Below are positions 32,644 through 44,800 of a stretch of DNA of 64,000 nucleotides, piece after piece. The position numbers and the translations under genes are program-made. How positions within the stretch are numbered: the stretch's first letter is position 1; every line of letters begins with the position of its first letter. The stretch lies in assembly GCA_026545765.1 (NCBI GenBank), contig CM048843.1, forward strand, positions 22,689,646-22,753,645, given 5' to 3'. This DNA comes from Plantago major (Eukaryota > Streptophyta > Magnoliopsida > Lamiales > Plantaginaceae). The notes under the pieces are model-generated. The model was not told the DNA's origin. It searched no databases and saw only the letters and a list, made by a program, of their open reading frames with translations.

Positions 32644-34509
32644 TCAGATATGCAGATTGTGATAGAAATAAGCTTCTATCATGTTCTTTGCGCTAATGTC
32701 CATACCAAGTATTCTACTAGCTTCTCCCAGATCTTTCATTTCAAACTCAGAGCTCAACTTAGCCTTTAACATACTAATTTCATCAAGAGACTTCCCAGCT
32801 ATCAATATATCATCAACATATAACAGCAAATATATGCAACTCTCACTGTGAATATTTGAAAAATATATACAGTTGTCATACCTGCTCCTTGTAAACTGTA
32901 TTGAGCTCATAAATTCATCAAATCTCTTATACCACTGTCTAGGACTTTGTTTTAAACCATATAGAGATCTTTTCAACAAACATGCCTTGCTTTCCTTGTC
33001 TTTAATATGAATGCCCTCAGGGATTTTCATATATATTGTTTCCTCTAACAGACCATGTAAAAATGCTGTTTTGATATCCATCTGCTGAAGTTGTAAACCC
33101 CATTGAGTTACCATGGCTAAGAGAATCCTTATAGACACATGCTTTACCACAGGTGAAAAGATTTCTGTATAATCTACACCTTCCTTCTGTGTAAAGCCCC
33201 TTGCAACAAGCCTAGCTTTGAATCTAATTGTGTGTGTTGTACCAGTTTCAACCTTCCTTTTGAATATCCATTTGCACCCCACAAGCTTCTTGTTCTTGGG
33301 TATAGTAATTATATCCCAAGTATCATTTTTCTCCAGGGAAATTAACTCTTCATGAATGGCTGTAATCCACTTTTCACTATCAGTACAACTAATGGCTTCT
33401 TGATAAGTGCTTGGTTCTGAGTAGTTGATATCTTCTGCAACTGAGAGAGCATAAGCAACATTGTATGATTTTCCCATCTGTCCATAACCATACATGTCAG
33501 GAACTTTCCTATTTAACCTCCTCTCTCTATCTTTAGCAAGTTGATATGTAGATAGCACATTAGTTTCATCTGTAGAGATGCCTGAAACTGTGTCTCTAGT
33601 GGATAAATTTTCCATATCAGTTTGTTCCCTATTCTCATCCACAGGTGTATGCTTCTCATTTGCATGTAAATCACCTGTATTACTGCAATGCTCCACCTGA
33701 ATTCCTGTATTGATGTCCACAGGCTTGAGTGGCATGATAGTTTCATTAAATACCACATCCCTGCTAATGATGCACTTTCTCTGATCAATTATCCACAACT
33801 TGTACCCTTTTACACCAGTGGGGTATCCCAGAAAAATGCATCTAAGTGCCCTTGGTTCCAGCTTCCCTTGCCTCACATGAGCCAGAGCCAAACACCCAAA
33901 TACCTTCAAATGTCCTAGGTAAGGAGGCTTGCCTGACCACAATTCCTCAGGTGTTAAGTTGTTCAGAGGTGTTGTGGGGCTCCTATTTATGAGATAGCAT
34001 GCTGTAGTAGCAGCTTCACCCCAGAAGCATTTGCTCAAACCTGAGCTAATCAACATGCATCTGATTCTCTCTAGCACAGTTCTATTGAACCTCTCAGCAA
34101 CTCCATTCTGTTGAGGTGTGCCTGGTATTGTTTTATGTCTCACAATGCCCTTGTTTTTGCAGAACTCATTGAAATCATTTGAGAGAAACTCCAAGCCATT
34201 ATCTGTTCTGAGATGCTTGATTTTCCTTCCTGTAGTATTCTCCACCTCAATTGACCAATCTCTAAATTTGATGAAAGCTTCATCTTTAGATTTCAATATT
34301 ATCAACCACACTTTTCTTGAATAATCATCAATGATTGACATGAAATACCTTCCTCCACCCATGGTTTGTGTATTTGTTGGTCCCCACAAATCTGAATGAA
34401 GGTAATCAAGTGGTGCTAGAGTATTGTGCTTTGCTGTGTCAAAACCAACCTTGTGAGATTTTCCTAATACAGCTTTCACGGCTGCAGATGATTTATTTGA
34501 TCCCCACAC
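32644..34509 (-). pseudogene. Copia integrase and reverse transcriptase
   Basis: 621 residues. The integrase core has the DDE set: LHSDLWGP, RTDNGLEFLS and GVAERFNRTVLERIR. The RT follows with VGCKWIFKRK, ARLVARGFTQKEGVDYTEIF, MDIKTAFLHGLLEETIYM, RSLYGLKQSPRQWYKRFDEF and LLLYVDDILIAG (catalytic Asp-Asp). The frame is lost just after SRILGMDIS, before RNase H. These enzymes copy the element RNA and insert the cDNA. Intact catalytic motifs with one frame break suggest recent loss of function. Confidence 0.95.
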
Positions 34510-34615
34510 GGCAGTTTTGCTTTGATAATTCTCTGAGTCCCTTCACCGAGATGTCCCAACCTTGCATGCGGTGAGTATTGTCTTGAGCACTAACATGTGA
34601 AGATTCCCCAATGTA

Positions 34616-35209
34616 TCACCTACTGTAATAGAGGCCATTTTCCTTCAAGCCTTTCATTACAATGATGCCAGACTTAGTAATGCTCAGAACACCATTTTCT
34701 GAGGAATATTTGTGACCAGTACTATCTAGTACACCAAGGGAAATGAGATTCCTCTTCAGTTTGGGTATGTACCTAACATTTGTAAGCATTCTTACAACTC
34801 CATCATGCAGCTTGAGCCTTATATCACCAATTCCTTCAATGTTGCATTCAAAATCATCACCTAGTAGTACTGAACCACCTTTCCCAGCTTTGTAGTTTAT
34901 GAACCACTCAAGGTTAGGGCTCATATGAAATGAGCATCCAGAATCCAGTACCCAGTAATCATTAGACTTTGATTTCACCACTGAACAAGCCTCAGAAACC
35001 ACTAAAGCTTCAGCATCACCATACACCTGTGCAGACTCAGCAATATGAGCATTATGAGCCATATTGTTTTCTGTACCATTAACACCAATTTTCTGCCTTC
35101 TTGTCTCTCTTATACTTGAAACACTGCTTCTTGAGATGGCCTGGCATTTTGCAATAGAAGCACTTCCTTTTTTCTGAGTTATTTCCATCTGCAGATTTGT
35201 GTTTTTCAA
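34616..35209 (-). pseudogene. Copia protease and pre-integrase region
   Basis: Contains the aspartic protease active site in WVLDSGCSFHMSPNLEWF, preceded by a spacer and followed by LLGDDFECNIEGIGDIRL, VRYIPKLKRNLISLG and GLKENGLYYSR. It is in a different frame from the zinc knuckle just upstream, so a frameshift lies near 35090. A stop and a further shift separate it from the integrase frame (about 34510-34615, where the His/Cys region can be seen only in pieces). Confidence 0.9.
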
Positions 35210-35276
35210 ATCTTACGGCCGCATCCGCAGTGTCTCTGCTTGCTTTGCATCTTATGGCTCCACCTCTCCTTGATAT

Positions 35277-35876
35277 TTAAACTCTCATTGCATTGTCATT
35301 ACCAGAGAGGGTCCCTTGCAGCTCCTTGTTCCTCAGGGCAACATCAACATCATCATATGTCAGCTTGGTGCTCTTATGAATAACTAGAGCATCAATGAAG
35401 TGCTCATATGATTTAGGCAGGGCTCCCAAGATTACTAATGCCTTATCCTCATCAGAAACTTCAATGCTAACACTCTCCAGATCCTGGCACATCTTGTTAA
35501 ACTCATCAAGCTGCTGGGAAATAGATTTATCTGTGCTGATTCGAAAATTAAACAATCTTTTCCTCAGATGCAACTTGTTTGCAGAAGTTTTAGAGTTATA
35601 CATATCTTCCAGCTTGTCCCAGATTTCTTTAGCTGTTTTGATCTTGATTACTTCCCGGAGAATCTTGTCATCAAGGGACAATATGATTGTGCTACGAGCT
35701 CTTCCCATGATAGTAGCCTTCTCCTTGGCATCAAATCCTTCTGCAAATCCTTTTTCTCCCAAGAGTGCTGCATCTAAACCTTGATGAATCAGCAGTGCCT
35801 CCATCTTGGCCTTCCATAAACCGAAATCGGTTTTCTCCGTGAACTTTTCAACATCAAACCTCATGGATGATCCCAT
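35277..35876 (-). pseudogene. Copia gag
   Basis: A 199-residue capsid-type gag starting MGSSMRFDVEKFTEKTDFGL. It has the plant copia gag (UBN2-type) pattern: WKAKMEALLIHQGL, AKEIWDKLEDMYNSKT, RKRLFNFRI, QLDEFNKMCQDLESV, LVILGALPKSYEHF. A stop (TAA) ends the frame at 35277. The same frame then continues for about 60 codons to a zinc knuckle, CFYCKMPGHLKKQC (near 35115-35160), so the stop is probably a mutation within gag-pol. The protein would form the particle and package element RNA. Confidence 0.9.
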
Positions 35877-35908
35877 TGCTTGATCGAAAACAGTTGAGAT
35901 TCAAAACT

Positions 35909-35926
35909 TTCCCACAGACGGCGCCA
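35909..35926 (-). other. Primer binding site of the copia element
   Basis: The minus strand reads TGGCGCCGTCTGTGGGAA two bases inside the 5' LTR. It is not the tRNA-Met site usual for copia, and is identical to the primer site of the gypsy-like element at 1849. Confidence 0.75.
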
Positions 35927-35928
35927 AT

Positions 35929-36707
35929 TGTTGAGTCACAACAATAATCTCAACCAAACAATAACAAGTATCAATCGATCAACAAGAACATAAACGATGA
36001 AACACGGAATTTACGTGGTTCGGCCAAAATAGCCTACATCCACGGGAAACCAAGCACGTATATTGATATCAACTGAGATTCGATTACAAGCTTATGCAAT
36101 CTATACAAAGATCAAGCTCAATCGATTATCTATACTCCTCAATCAATCAAATGAGAAAACAAGATCACAATCTCAATGATAAACGAACCGACGATGAAAC
36201 TCGAACCAGTTCTCTGTGTGCAGATCACGAAACCTGAATCTTCCAATTGTCAGTCGAGCTAATAACCGTCTTCAACCTCTATCCAAAATCTCAGATCAAA
36301 AGGTGAAGAAACAGGCGAGAAATCAATCGAAAACTGAATGACAGCAACTTGCTTTGTTTTCTTCTGTTTCTCTTCTCTTTAATAACCGTTCATAACAAAC
36401 TAACGATTGAATCAATCTCAGCCATTAATCATCTAGAATTAATCTGGTCCGTCCAATCATCTTGAGTAAGCATTAGCTGAAACTTGGTTTCATAAGATTT
36501 CTGAAACTTGAAACTTGGTTTCAGAAATTTCTGAAACTAGTTTCACTCTGAAACTTGGTTTCAGAATTTCTGAAACTTTCTGAAACTATCTGAAACTAGT
36601 TTCACTCGTCTGAAACCAACTTTCTAAAACTAGTTTCACTCGTCTGAAACCAACTGAAACTTGGTTTCAGAAATTTCAACTTACTTGATTTGAGATAAAA
36701 CACAACA
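35929..36707 (-). repeat. 5' LTR of the copia element
   Basis: 779 bp, nearly identical to the 3' LTR, with the same palindrome cluster at about 36476-36676. It is followed inward by the primer site. Confidence 0.95.
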
Positions 36708-36775
36708 ATTATGATTGTCGAAATGTATATATATTTATGTGTGCGAACTCTATTTAATTGATCTGTGATAGGTGT

Positions 36776-38145
36776 TGTAAAATCCCAAAATTTATTTTGG
36801 ACCTTCTATTTGACTTTATTTTGGAGACGAGAAATTATTTGAACTTGAGTTGTTATATCAAAGAGTTACTGGACAATTATGAACCGACCTGTAGTAAGTA
36901 AGGCGGTTTGGGGTTTGGGTTATTTATATTTTACTGTCAAAGGATTTGGACTATGAACTGACCTACTACAATTTACCGTCAGTTGCCGCAAAAGGAGATT
37001 TGAGTGATTATACTTTTGAGTTCATTAAGGATCGGCATGGACTAGTCTATCAAGGAATTCATTGTTCAGGTAATCATCATATTTGATTCGTTTATGCTAG
37101 CTAATTTTGGGCCTAGTTCTGTAATTAATTAAGGAGTTAGACTTGGTAATTAGATGGTGTTAGTGACGGTGGACAGTGAAGACTTAGTAGTGTTGGAAAT
37201 TGGATTTTTTATCATATAAGTACCTTGATTACTTTGGATTTCCTTTCTTTAGATTTGTGGACGGACTGAGCTATGGACGGAGGTGAAAAAAGAATTGAGG
37301 TGGGTTCGATGTAGATGCATCAATTGATTAACAGGTTATGAGATTTGAGGTAAGGGTTTATTTTTTAAACTTTTACTTCCATTTTATGTACTGATTTATG
37401 ATTTGACAAACTACTTATATTATTATATTTAGTCTATTCGAAAAGGATCAAGTATGTGTACCCATAAATGTTTTATTATGATTGTGAATTGTGAAATTGT
37501 TTTGTTCAAAAGCATGTATTCAATATGTTTATGCTTATCGATATGCCTATGAATTATTTGTGCCCTTTCGAGGGAATGTCGTACTTTTGGAGATCCCTAT
37601 GATAGAGCATTGTTATTGTTATGTGAAAGTCGACCTGTGTGCCACCACGGTTCGTGTGTCCGTAGTGTATTGTCTGATTGAGCAAAAGATATGAATTGTT
37701 TTTGTTTTGAAAAGTGTTACATGCAAATTATTTTAGATATGTAAACGTATTGAGACGTACGTACATACGTACTCTGCTTGATCCGGTAGAAGTGTCAACG
37801 AGGCTCACCCTTACACATCCCTTTCAGATATTTAGTAAGTTATTGGACGAAGTTACTTTGAAGTTGTGGCTGATTAACTGATGTTGGATATAAGTGAAGA
37901 TTGTAGAGTAATTATGGCGTACTCTGAGAATTGTATTGTATATGATAACTTATAAGTACTGAGATTGTTGAGATTGAGGATTTGTAATTGTTGTAATTAC
38001 CTTATAGGATTTTAGATGTTCTGTTGTACCACTATAAGATATTTTTATGTATTTGAGGATTAAAGGAAGGCTTCGTCTTGGCGTGAGCCCATCTCACGAT
38101 AAACGGCCGGCCGTGCCAAAGTGAAATTGATTTTGGTGCATGACA
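36776..38145 (+). mobile_element. Gypsy-type solo LTR
   Basis: Starts TGTAAAATCCCAAAA and ends GGTGCATGACA, with a perfect 5-bp target duplication GGTGT (36771-36775, 38146-38150). Block B has the empty site near 11735. Only one LTR is present, as left by LTR-LTR recombination. No coding content. Confidence 0.9.
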
Positions 38146-38460
38146 GGTGTCCTGGGTCTCCTCAGTTTGTGGGCGTGCTATATAAAGGCGATTACTTCAG
38201 AGGCAACGCAGGTTAGAGCTACTAGTATATTATGTGAAGACGTTATAGTTATAAACACATGGGTATATGTAGATTCGATAATTATGTATATAGTTTTATT
38301 CATTAACGTATGAAAATTAGACGCAATAACTTACCTTTCGAGTTGATCTTATAATTTATTCAGAGGTTAAAAGTTAAGGCTCGGCGTTGGCCTAAGTTAA
38401 GGCTCGGGGCTGGCATAAGTTGTATGGGCATACAAAAAGGATGTGGGCAACCAATAGCAA
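38146..38460. repeat. Block B', last segment before A'
   Basis: Continues the block B match (11732-12010). After about 38400 it has a local duplication around AAGTTAAGGCTCGG. Confidence 0.8.
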
Positions 38461-38848
38461 ATCTAATTCAATTTAGTCGAATCAGATTATATTTTTATTA
38501 ATTGAGTTCAATACGAATTAATGGTTCATATTAATCAACAAGGGAACGAACAAAAGCATGCACCACTGTCACATGCTCCATTCCCTTTGTATTTTTTAAA
38601 ACAGTTTGAGATGCAAGTCGAAAACTGACACCCGGACCAGGTGGGACTCAATTTCACAATGCATTTCTTGTCTTCAGCAGCCGTCACATCAATAACCATT
38701 GCAACTGCAAGAAATAGTTACCACAATATTAAATTTCATTCCAATCAAAGTAACGAAAGATATCAAGTATGTTAGTCATATATGGTGAGCTATTCTCGTG
38801 CAAAACTTTAAATCGTCTCATGGAGTACACAAGTTGAAAAGTTATGGC
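38461..38848. other. Intergenic AT-rich stretch
   Basis: No gene or repeat recognised. It is absent from block B, where 12060 jumps directly to the leader sequence, so B has a deletion here or B' an insertion. Confidence 0.6.
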
Positions 38849-39647
38849 TATGAAAATTAACCTATAAAGTTGTAATATGATAAAAATCAATATGATGAAT
38901 TGATCTCTAACACATCATTTATCCACTTCTTAATTGCTATATTTCAACTTAATTGAAATTTATATTTATAAATTTAAAAATGTAAAAATAGACGAAGAAA
39001 ATATACATAACTTTTAAAATAAACTTTTGGATTCCAACACAAATACAAGGATGAGAAACATGTTAATAAAATGATTCATATGCATACCGGAGATGACAAG
39101 GAACATAATCCAAAAGAAATTTGCCATTTCCTCAGGTTCAAAGACTTGTTACTAGTATGTTTTCTCTGTTGTAACTTTGAGTTTATTTGTATTAGATATT
39201 GACTTGTATTTGACAGTACACGGGTTATATATAGTGAAAATGATGAAGAAATATATGGTAATACAATTAATATTACAAGATTTTTATTTTCATCATTATA
39301 AATTGCTTACCCAATTGGACTTATGGATAATATTTTAGTATCATTGTTAGATATTATTAGGTACTAATATTAATTACCCATATAGTGCTCATTACCTTCT
39401 TAATATTAAGAAATTTGCTAACATCAGAACTTTTGGATAATGTTTTACTATCATAGATAAAATTAATATTAATAATCTTCATATTTTTTAAATAAATCTT
39501 TGACAAGTTTTCACACACAATAATTTGATCATTATGTACTAAATATACAAATACATTGTAAGTTAAATAGATAGAATGCTTCATTTAAAAAGTTAAGAAT
39601 AGAAACTAAAATATGTGAGAAAAGTAACTAATCTCTAAATATTCTTT

Positions 39648-39815
39648 AGGGGAAATTACATATACTACCCGCTAAGTAGGCCCACATTTCAGATTCACCC
39701 CCAGATTTGCTTAATTTATAGATGAACCTAATTTTTACACATGACGAATTTTAAAATTACTTTATCTCCAAAAGTCAACATTTTCTTCCATTTTTTCTTT
39801 TCTTTATAATTCAAT
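39648..39815. mobile_element. Left terminal part of a long-TIR DNA element (copy in A')
   Basis: Counterpart of 796-960, starting AGGGGAAATTACATATACTA. It is preceded by the same leader sequence as the copies at 796 and 12582, so the insertion is older than the duplications. Confidence 0.6.
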
Positions 39816-39870
39816 AATTCATTAAGACATGCGAAGGTAATTCAGGAAGCAAGGAATAGGAGGAACGAAA

Positions 39871-40077
39871 ATGCAAACTTTCATAGAACAATGCCAAGTA
39901 AACCGGCAAGAGGAGATAAGGAAACAAGAGGAGATGTACGCCGGTAGTCAAAGAAAAGAATGGAATTCATATTTGAATTGCCTTCAAGCACAACAACGAA
40001 CTTCCTATATGGAGGCAAACTATGCGGAGTATCCTCGACATAATTACCCACCTTGCTACCCTCAACCACCGTTCTAA
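39871..40077 (+). pseudogene. Small charged ORF, unidentified (copy A')
   Basis: Second copy of the 68-codon frame at 1019-1225, with only about one amino-acid difference (Gly for Ser near residue 25). Same charged helical first half and Pro/Tyr-rich end, again directly before an LTR. Function unknown; it is most likely a remnant of transposon coding sequence carried along by the duplication. Confidence 0.3.
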
Positions 40078-40119
40078 CCACCACCTAGTACAGGAATGAA
40101 CCAATACTATGGCAACCAG

Positions 40120-40694
40120 TGTTGATACAGAAATATGTCCAAGACGTCCTAACCGCTCTATCGGACTACTGTCCTAAGCGGGACGTCCTAACCGCTCTAT
40201 CGGACTACAGTCCTAAGCGGGACGTCCTAACCCAACCAACCTATTGGGCCATAGGCCTATCAAGACATTGGGCCATGGGCCTAGAGCATTGTTGGCGCAA
40301 TCTGGGACGCACACTTGGCGCGATCTTATGAGTCCTCCCTTTCTCAAGGGAAACCTATAAATATGCACATATCCTCATAATGCAAGGTAAGTCAAGCCTT
40401 CTTCCTAGACTCTTAACTTCTCAACTATTATACAGAGTAGATCTCCAGTCTCTCTTGAGTAAAGTCTCAGACCGGTTTGACACTTAGCAAACCGGGTCCT
40501 AACCCCCCCCCCCCCTCCAAGCTACTTGTGCAGGTCCTTACGCATCGCCTCTTACCAGTACGACGGTTCTTACGGGCTCTTACTATTTAATTCTTACAAG
40601 CAAGGTGGTTCTTACTCAAAGGTGGTCTAGGTACTTAGAGTGAAGGAAAGCAAGGGAAATTCATTAAGTGGTTGGGGGACTTTTACCCTCACCA
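40120..40694 (+). mobile_element. Gypsy-like 5' LTR (copy A')
   Basis: Counterpart of 1268-1845: same TGTTGATAC start, tandem dyad repeats, TATAAAT box and CACCA end. The C run is shorter (13 against 16). It is followed by the same primer site, starting at about 40698. Confidence 0.7.
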
Positions 40695-40745
40695 TTTTGG
40701 CGCCGTCTGTGGAAATCTTTACAAAAAGTTTCGTTCTCTTCAGTA

Positions 40746-41186
40746 ATGGCAAGAACAAGAAGGTCCGTAAGAACCAACACTACTGCGGTTGGGACGCCCT
40801 CCCCAAGGCAAAGAGCCAGACCTCCCACTCGGACTAGGGAAAGAGTGGCAAGAGCCACTTTAAGAAACACAGTGGACTATCCAAGTGATGGTCGCACTGC
40901 TAGTCTTTCTTTAGAAGAGGAAAGAGCCGCTGATCCTTCAATAAAAACTCAAGCAGTCGGAGCTGAAGGACAAGTTCCTCCGTCAGGAACACATGGTCCT
41001 CCTCCCGAAAGAAACTTCACTCTTCCAAATGGGCATGTCATTCACCCAAGTGAGTTTGGGATGAGCGAGAACCAGCTTGGCCTCTTACTATTCAAGGATT
41101 CTTTGGTTCTAACAATGTTTAGGCTCCTCAAGCTACTCCACACTTGGCGGTTCCTAGGCAAGCTGAGCCGGATCAATCTAAAATGA
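40746..41186 (+). pseudogene. gag remnant of gypsy-like element (copy A')
   Basis: Counterpart of the gag remnant at 1897-2334. It opens MARTRRSVRTNTT with the same basic stretch and loses the frame at the same place, so the break predates the duplication. It is followed by about 640 bp of degenerate gag-region sequence to 41830, including a fragment reading FVKRFEKAKEDEV, before the minisatellite starts. Confidence 0.5.
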
Positions 41187-41830
41187 ACACCGCTCCATTT
41201 CGAAAAGATTAGGAGAACAAGTTCAACAGGAAGATCATCGCAACCTTCTTAATAGGAGAACAGTAGCATCCTGAGGCCAACACGAAAGAAGTCCGGTCAG
41301 GCCTAGGACCGATGAAGTAGGTCCTAGTCGCTTTCTGGCTCCTCAGCATAGAGTAAGGGATCACATGGCCAAAAGTATCCCGATGGTTCAAATATAGGAT
41401 CTTCCTCCGGATGTAGCAATCAATCCAAGGACTGGTGAGAGGCTCGCCACTGAAGTGATCTACCCCCAACGGAAGACCTTAGGAGCTCAAAACGCTACTC
41501 TGAAAAAATGGTAAAGGCTCATGAGAAATACTACGTTGATACTTGTCCCGAGGTCATCTGACTAAGTATGAGGGCCGGCTGGAGTCCAATGGTCTGAATG
41601 ATAACATGAAGACTCATACCTTCTCAACCACTCTTACCCGATGACTCCATCAAGTCTTAGGTGGACATCATCACGCTCTTCGTAAAAAGGTTTGAGAAGG
41701 CAAAAGAAGATGAGGTCAGTGGAGCACTTAGCAAAAATCATTCAAGAAAGGAAAGATAGGACCACAACCTAGGGACAATCCTCAGACCACGTCCTAAGCA
41801 CCATATCCTAGGCTCCCTAAGGCCGGCTAA

Positions 41831-44800
41831 GGTCCTCACCATCTCCTCGAACCAGGCTCTCACCAAGTCCTCGGAGCAGGTTCTTACCATCTCCTCGGAG
41901 CAGGTCCTCACCATCTCCTCGGAGTCAGTCCTCACCGTCGCCTCGGACCCGGTGCTTACCATCTCCTCGGAGCAGGTCCTCACCATCTCCTCGGAGTCGG
42001 TCCTCACCGTCGCCTCGGACCCGGTGCTCACCGTCTCCTCGGAGCAGGTTCACACCGTCACCTCGGAGCAGGTTCTAACCATCTCCTCGGAGCAGGTCCT
42101 CACCGTCGCCTCGGACTCGGTTCAAACCATCTCGCGAACTCGGTTCTAACCATCTCCTCGGAGCCGGTTCTCACCGTCTCCTCGGAGCAGGTTCTTACCA
42201 TCTCCTCGGACCAGGTGCTTACCATCTCCTCGGAGCCGGTCCTCACCGTCGTCTCGGACCCGGTGCTCACCATCTCCTCGGAGTCGGTCCTCATCGTCGC
42301 CTCCGACCCGGTGCATACCATATCCTCGGAGTAGGTCCTCACCATCTTCTCGAAGTCGGTCCTCACCGTTGCCTCGGACCCGGTGCTTACCATCTCCTCG
42401 GAGCCGGTGATTACCATCTCCTCGAAGTCAGTCCTCACCGATGCCTCGGACCCGATTCTTACCATCTCCTCGAACCAGGCTCTCACAGAGTCCTCGGAGC
42501 AGGTTATCACCATCTCCTCGGAGAAGGTCCTAATCATCTCCTCGGAGTCGGTCCTCACCGTCGCCTCGGACCCAGTGCTCACCGTCTCCTCGGAACAGGT
42601 CCTCACCATCTCCTCGGAGCCGGTTCTCACCGTCGCCTCGGAGCAGGTTCTTACCATCTCCTCGGAGCAGGTCCTCACCATCTCCTCGGAGTCGGTCCTC
42701 ACCGTCGCCTCGGACCCGGTGCTTACCATCTCCTCAGAGCCGGTGATTACCATCTCCTCGAAGTCGGTCCTCACCGTCGCCTCGGACTCGGTTCTAACCA
42801 TCTCCTCGGAGCAGGTCCTCACTATCTCCTCAGAGTCGGTCCTCACCGTCGCCTCGGACCCGGTTCTTACCATCTCCTCGGAGCAGGTCCTCACCCTCTC
42901 CTCGGAGTTGGTCCTCACCGTCGCCTCGGACCCGGTGCTCACCGTTTCCTCGGAGCAGGTTCTCACCGTCTCCTCGGAGCAGGTTCTTACCCTCTCCTCG
43001 GACCAGGTTCTTACCATCTCCTCGGACCAGGTCCTCACCATCTCCTCGGAGCAAGTCCTCACCGTCGCCTCGGACCCGGTGCTCACCATCTTCTCGGAGT
43101 CGGTCCTCACCGTCGCCTCCGACCCGGTGCTTACCATATCCTCGGAGTAGGTCCTCACCATCTTCTCGGAGTCGGTCCTCACCGTCGCCTCGGAGTCGGT
43201 GCTTACCATATCCTCGGAGCCGGTGCTTAACATCTCCTCGAAGTAGGTCCTGACCGTCGCCTCGGACCCGGTTCTTACCATCTCCTCGAACCAGGCTCTC
43301 ACCAAGTCCTCGGAGCAGATTCTTACCATCTCCTCGGAGAAGGTCCTCACCATCTCCTCGGAGTCGGTCCTCACCGTCGCCTCGGACCCGGTGCTTACCA
43401 TCTCCTCGAAGTCGGTCCTTACCGTCGCCTCGGACTCGGTTCTAACCATCTCCTCGGAGTCGGTCCTCACCGTCGCCTCGGACCCGGTGCTCACCGTCTC
43501 CTCGGAGCAGGTTCACACCGTCACCTCGGAGCAGGTTCTAACCATCTCCTCGGAGCAGGTCCTCACCGTCGCCTCGGACTCGGTTCAAACCATCTCGCGA
43601 ACTCGGTTCTAACCATCTCCTCGGAGTCGGTTCTCACCGTCTCCTCGGAGCAGGTTCTTACCATCTCCTCGGACCAGGTGCTTACCATCTCCTCGGAGCC
43701 GGTCCTCACCGTCGTCTCGGACCCGGTGCTCACCATCTCCTCGGAGTCGGTCCTCATCGTCGCCTCCGACCCGGTGCATACCATATCCTCGGAGTAGGTC
43801 CTCACCATCTTCTCGAAGTCGGTCCTCACCGTCGCCTCGGACCCGGTGCTTACCATCTCCTCGGAGCCGGTGATTACCATCTCCTCGAAGTCAGTCCTCA
43901 CCGATGCCTCGGACCCGATTCTTACCATCTCCTCGAACCAGGCTCTCACAGAGTCCTCGGAGCAGGTTATTACCATCTCCTCGGAGAAGGTCCTAATCAT
44001 CTCCTCGGAGTCGGTCCTCACCGTCGCCTCGGACCCAGTGCTCACCGTCTCCTCGGAACAGGTCCTCACCATCTCCTCGGAGCCGGTTCTCACCGTCGCC
44101 TCGGAGCAGGTTCTTACCATCTCCTCGGAGCAGGTCCTCACCATCTCCTCGGAGTCGGTCCTCACCGTCGCCTCGGACCCGGTGCTTACCATCTCCTCAG
44201 AGCCGGTGATTACCATCTCCTCGAAGTCGGTCCTCACCGTCGCCTCGGACTCGGTTCTAACCATCTCCTCGGAGCAGGTCCTCACTATCTCCTCAGAGTC
44301 GGTCCTCACCGTCGCCTCGGACCCGGTTCTTACCATCTCCTCGGAGCAGGTCCTCACCCTCTCCTCGGAGTTGGTCCTCACCGTCGCCTCGGACCCGGTG
44401 CTCACCGTTTCCTCGGAGCAGGTTCTCACCGTCTCCTCGGAGCAGGTTCTTACCCTCTCCTCGGACCAGGTTCTTACCATCTCCTCGGACCAGGTCCTCA
44501 CCATCTCCTCGGAGCAAGTCCTCACCGTCGCCTCGGACCCGGTGCTCACCATCTTCTCGGAGTCGGTCCTCACCGTCGCCTCCGACCCGGTGCTTACCAT
44601 ATCCTCGGAGTAGGTCCTCACCATCTTCTCGGAATCGTCCTCACCGTCGCCTCGGAGTCGGTGCTTACCATATCCTCGGAGCCGGTGCTTAACATCTCCT
44701 CGAAGTAGGTCCTGACCGTCGCCTCGGACCCGGTTCTTACCATCTCCTCAAACCAGGCTCTCACCAAGTCCTCGGAGCAGATTCTTACCATCTCCTCGGA

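Larger units (their letters stand above)
30932..36707 (-). mobile_element. Nearly complete Ty1/copia element (minus orientation)
   Basis: LTRs at 30932-31711 and 35929-36707 start TG and end CA on either strand. A perfect 5-bp target duplication ATTAT flanks the element (30927-30931, 36708-36712). The unsplit site is present in block B near 11665. Order on the minus strand is gag, protease, integrase, RT, RNase H, the copia order. The two LTRs differ at only about ten positions by eye, so insertion is fairly recent, but the coding region carries a stop and several frameshifts. Confidence 0.95.
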
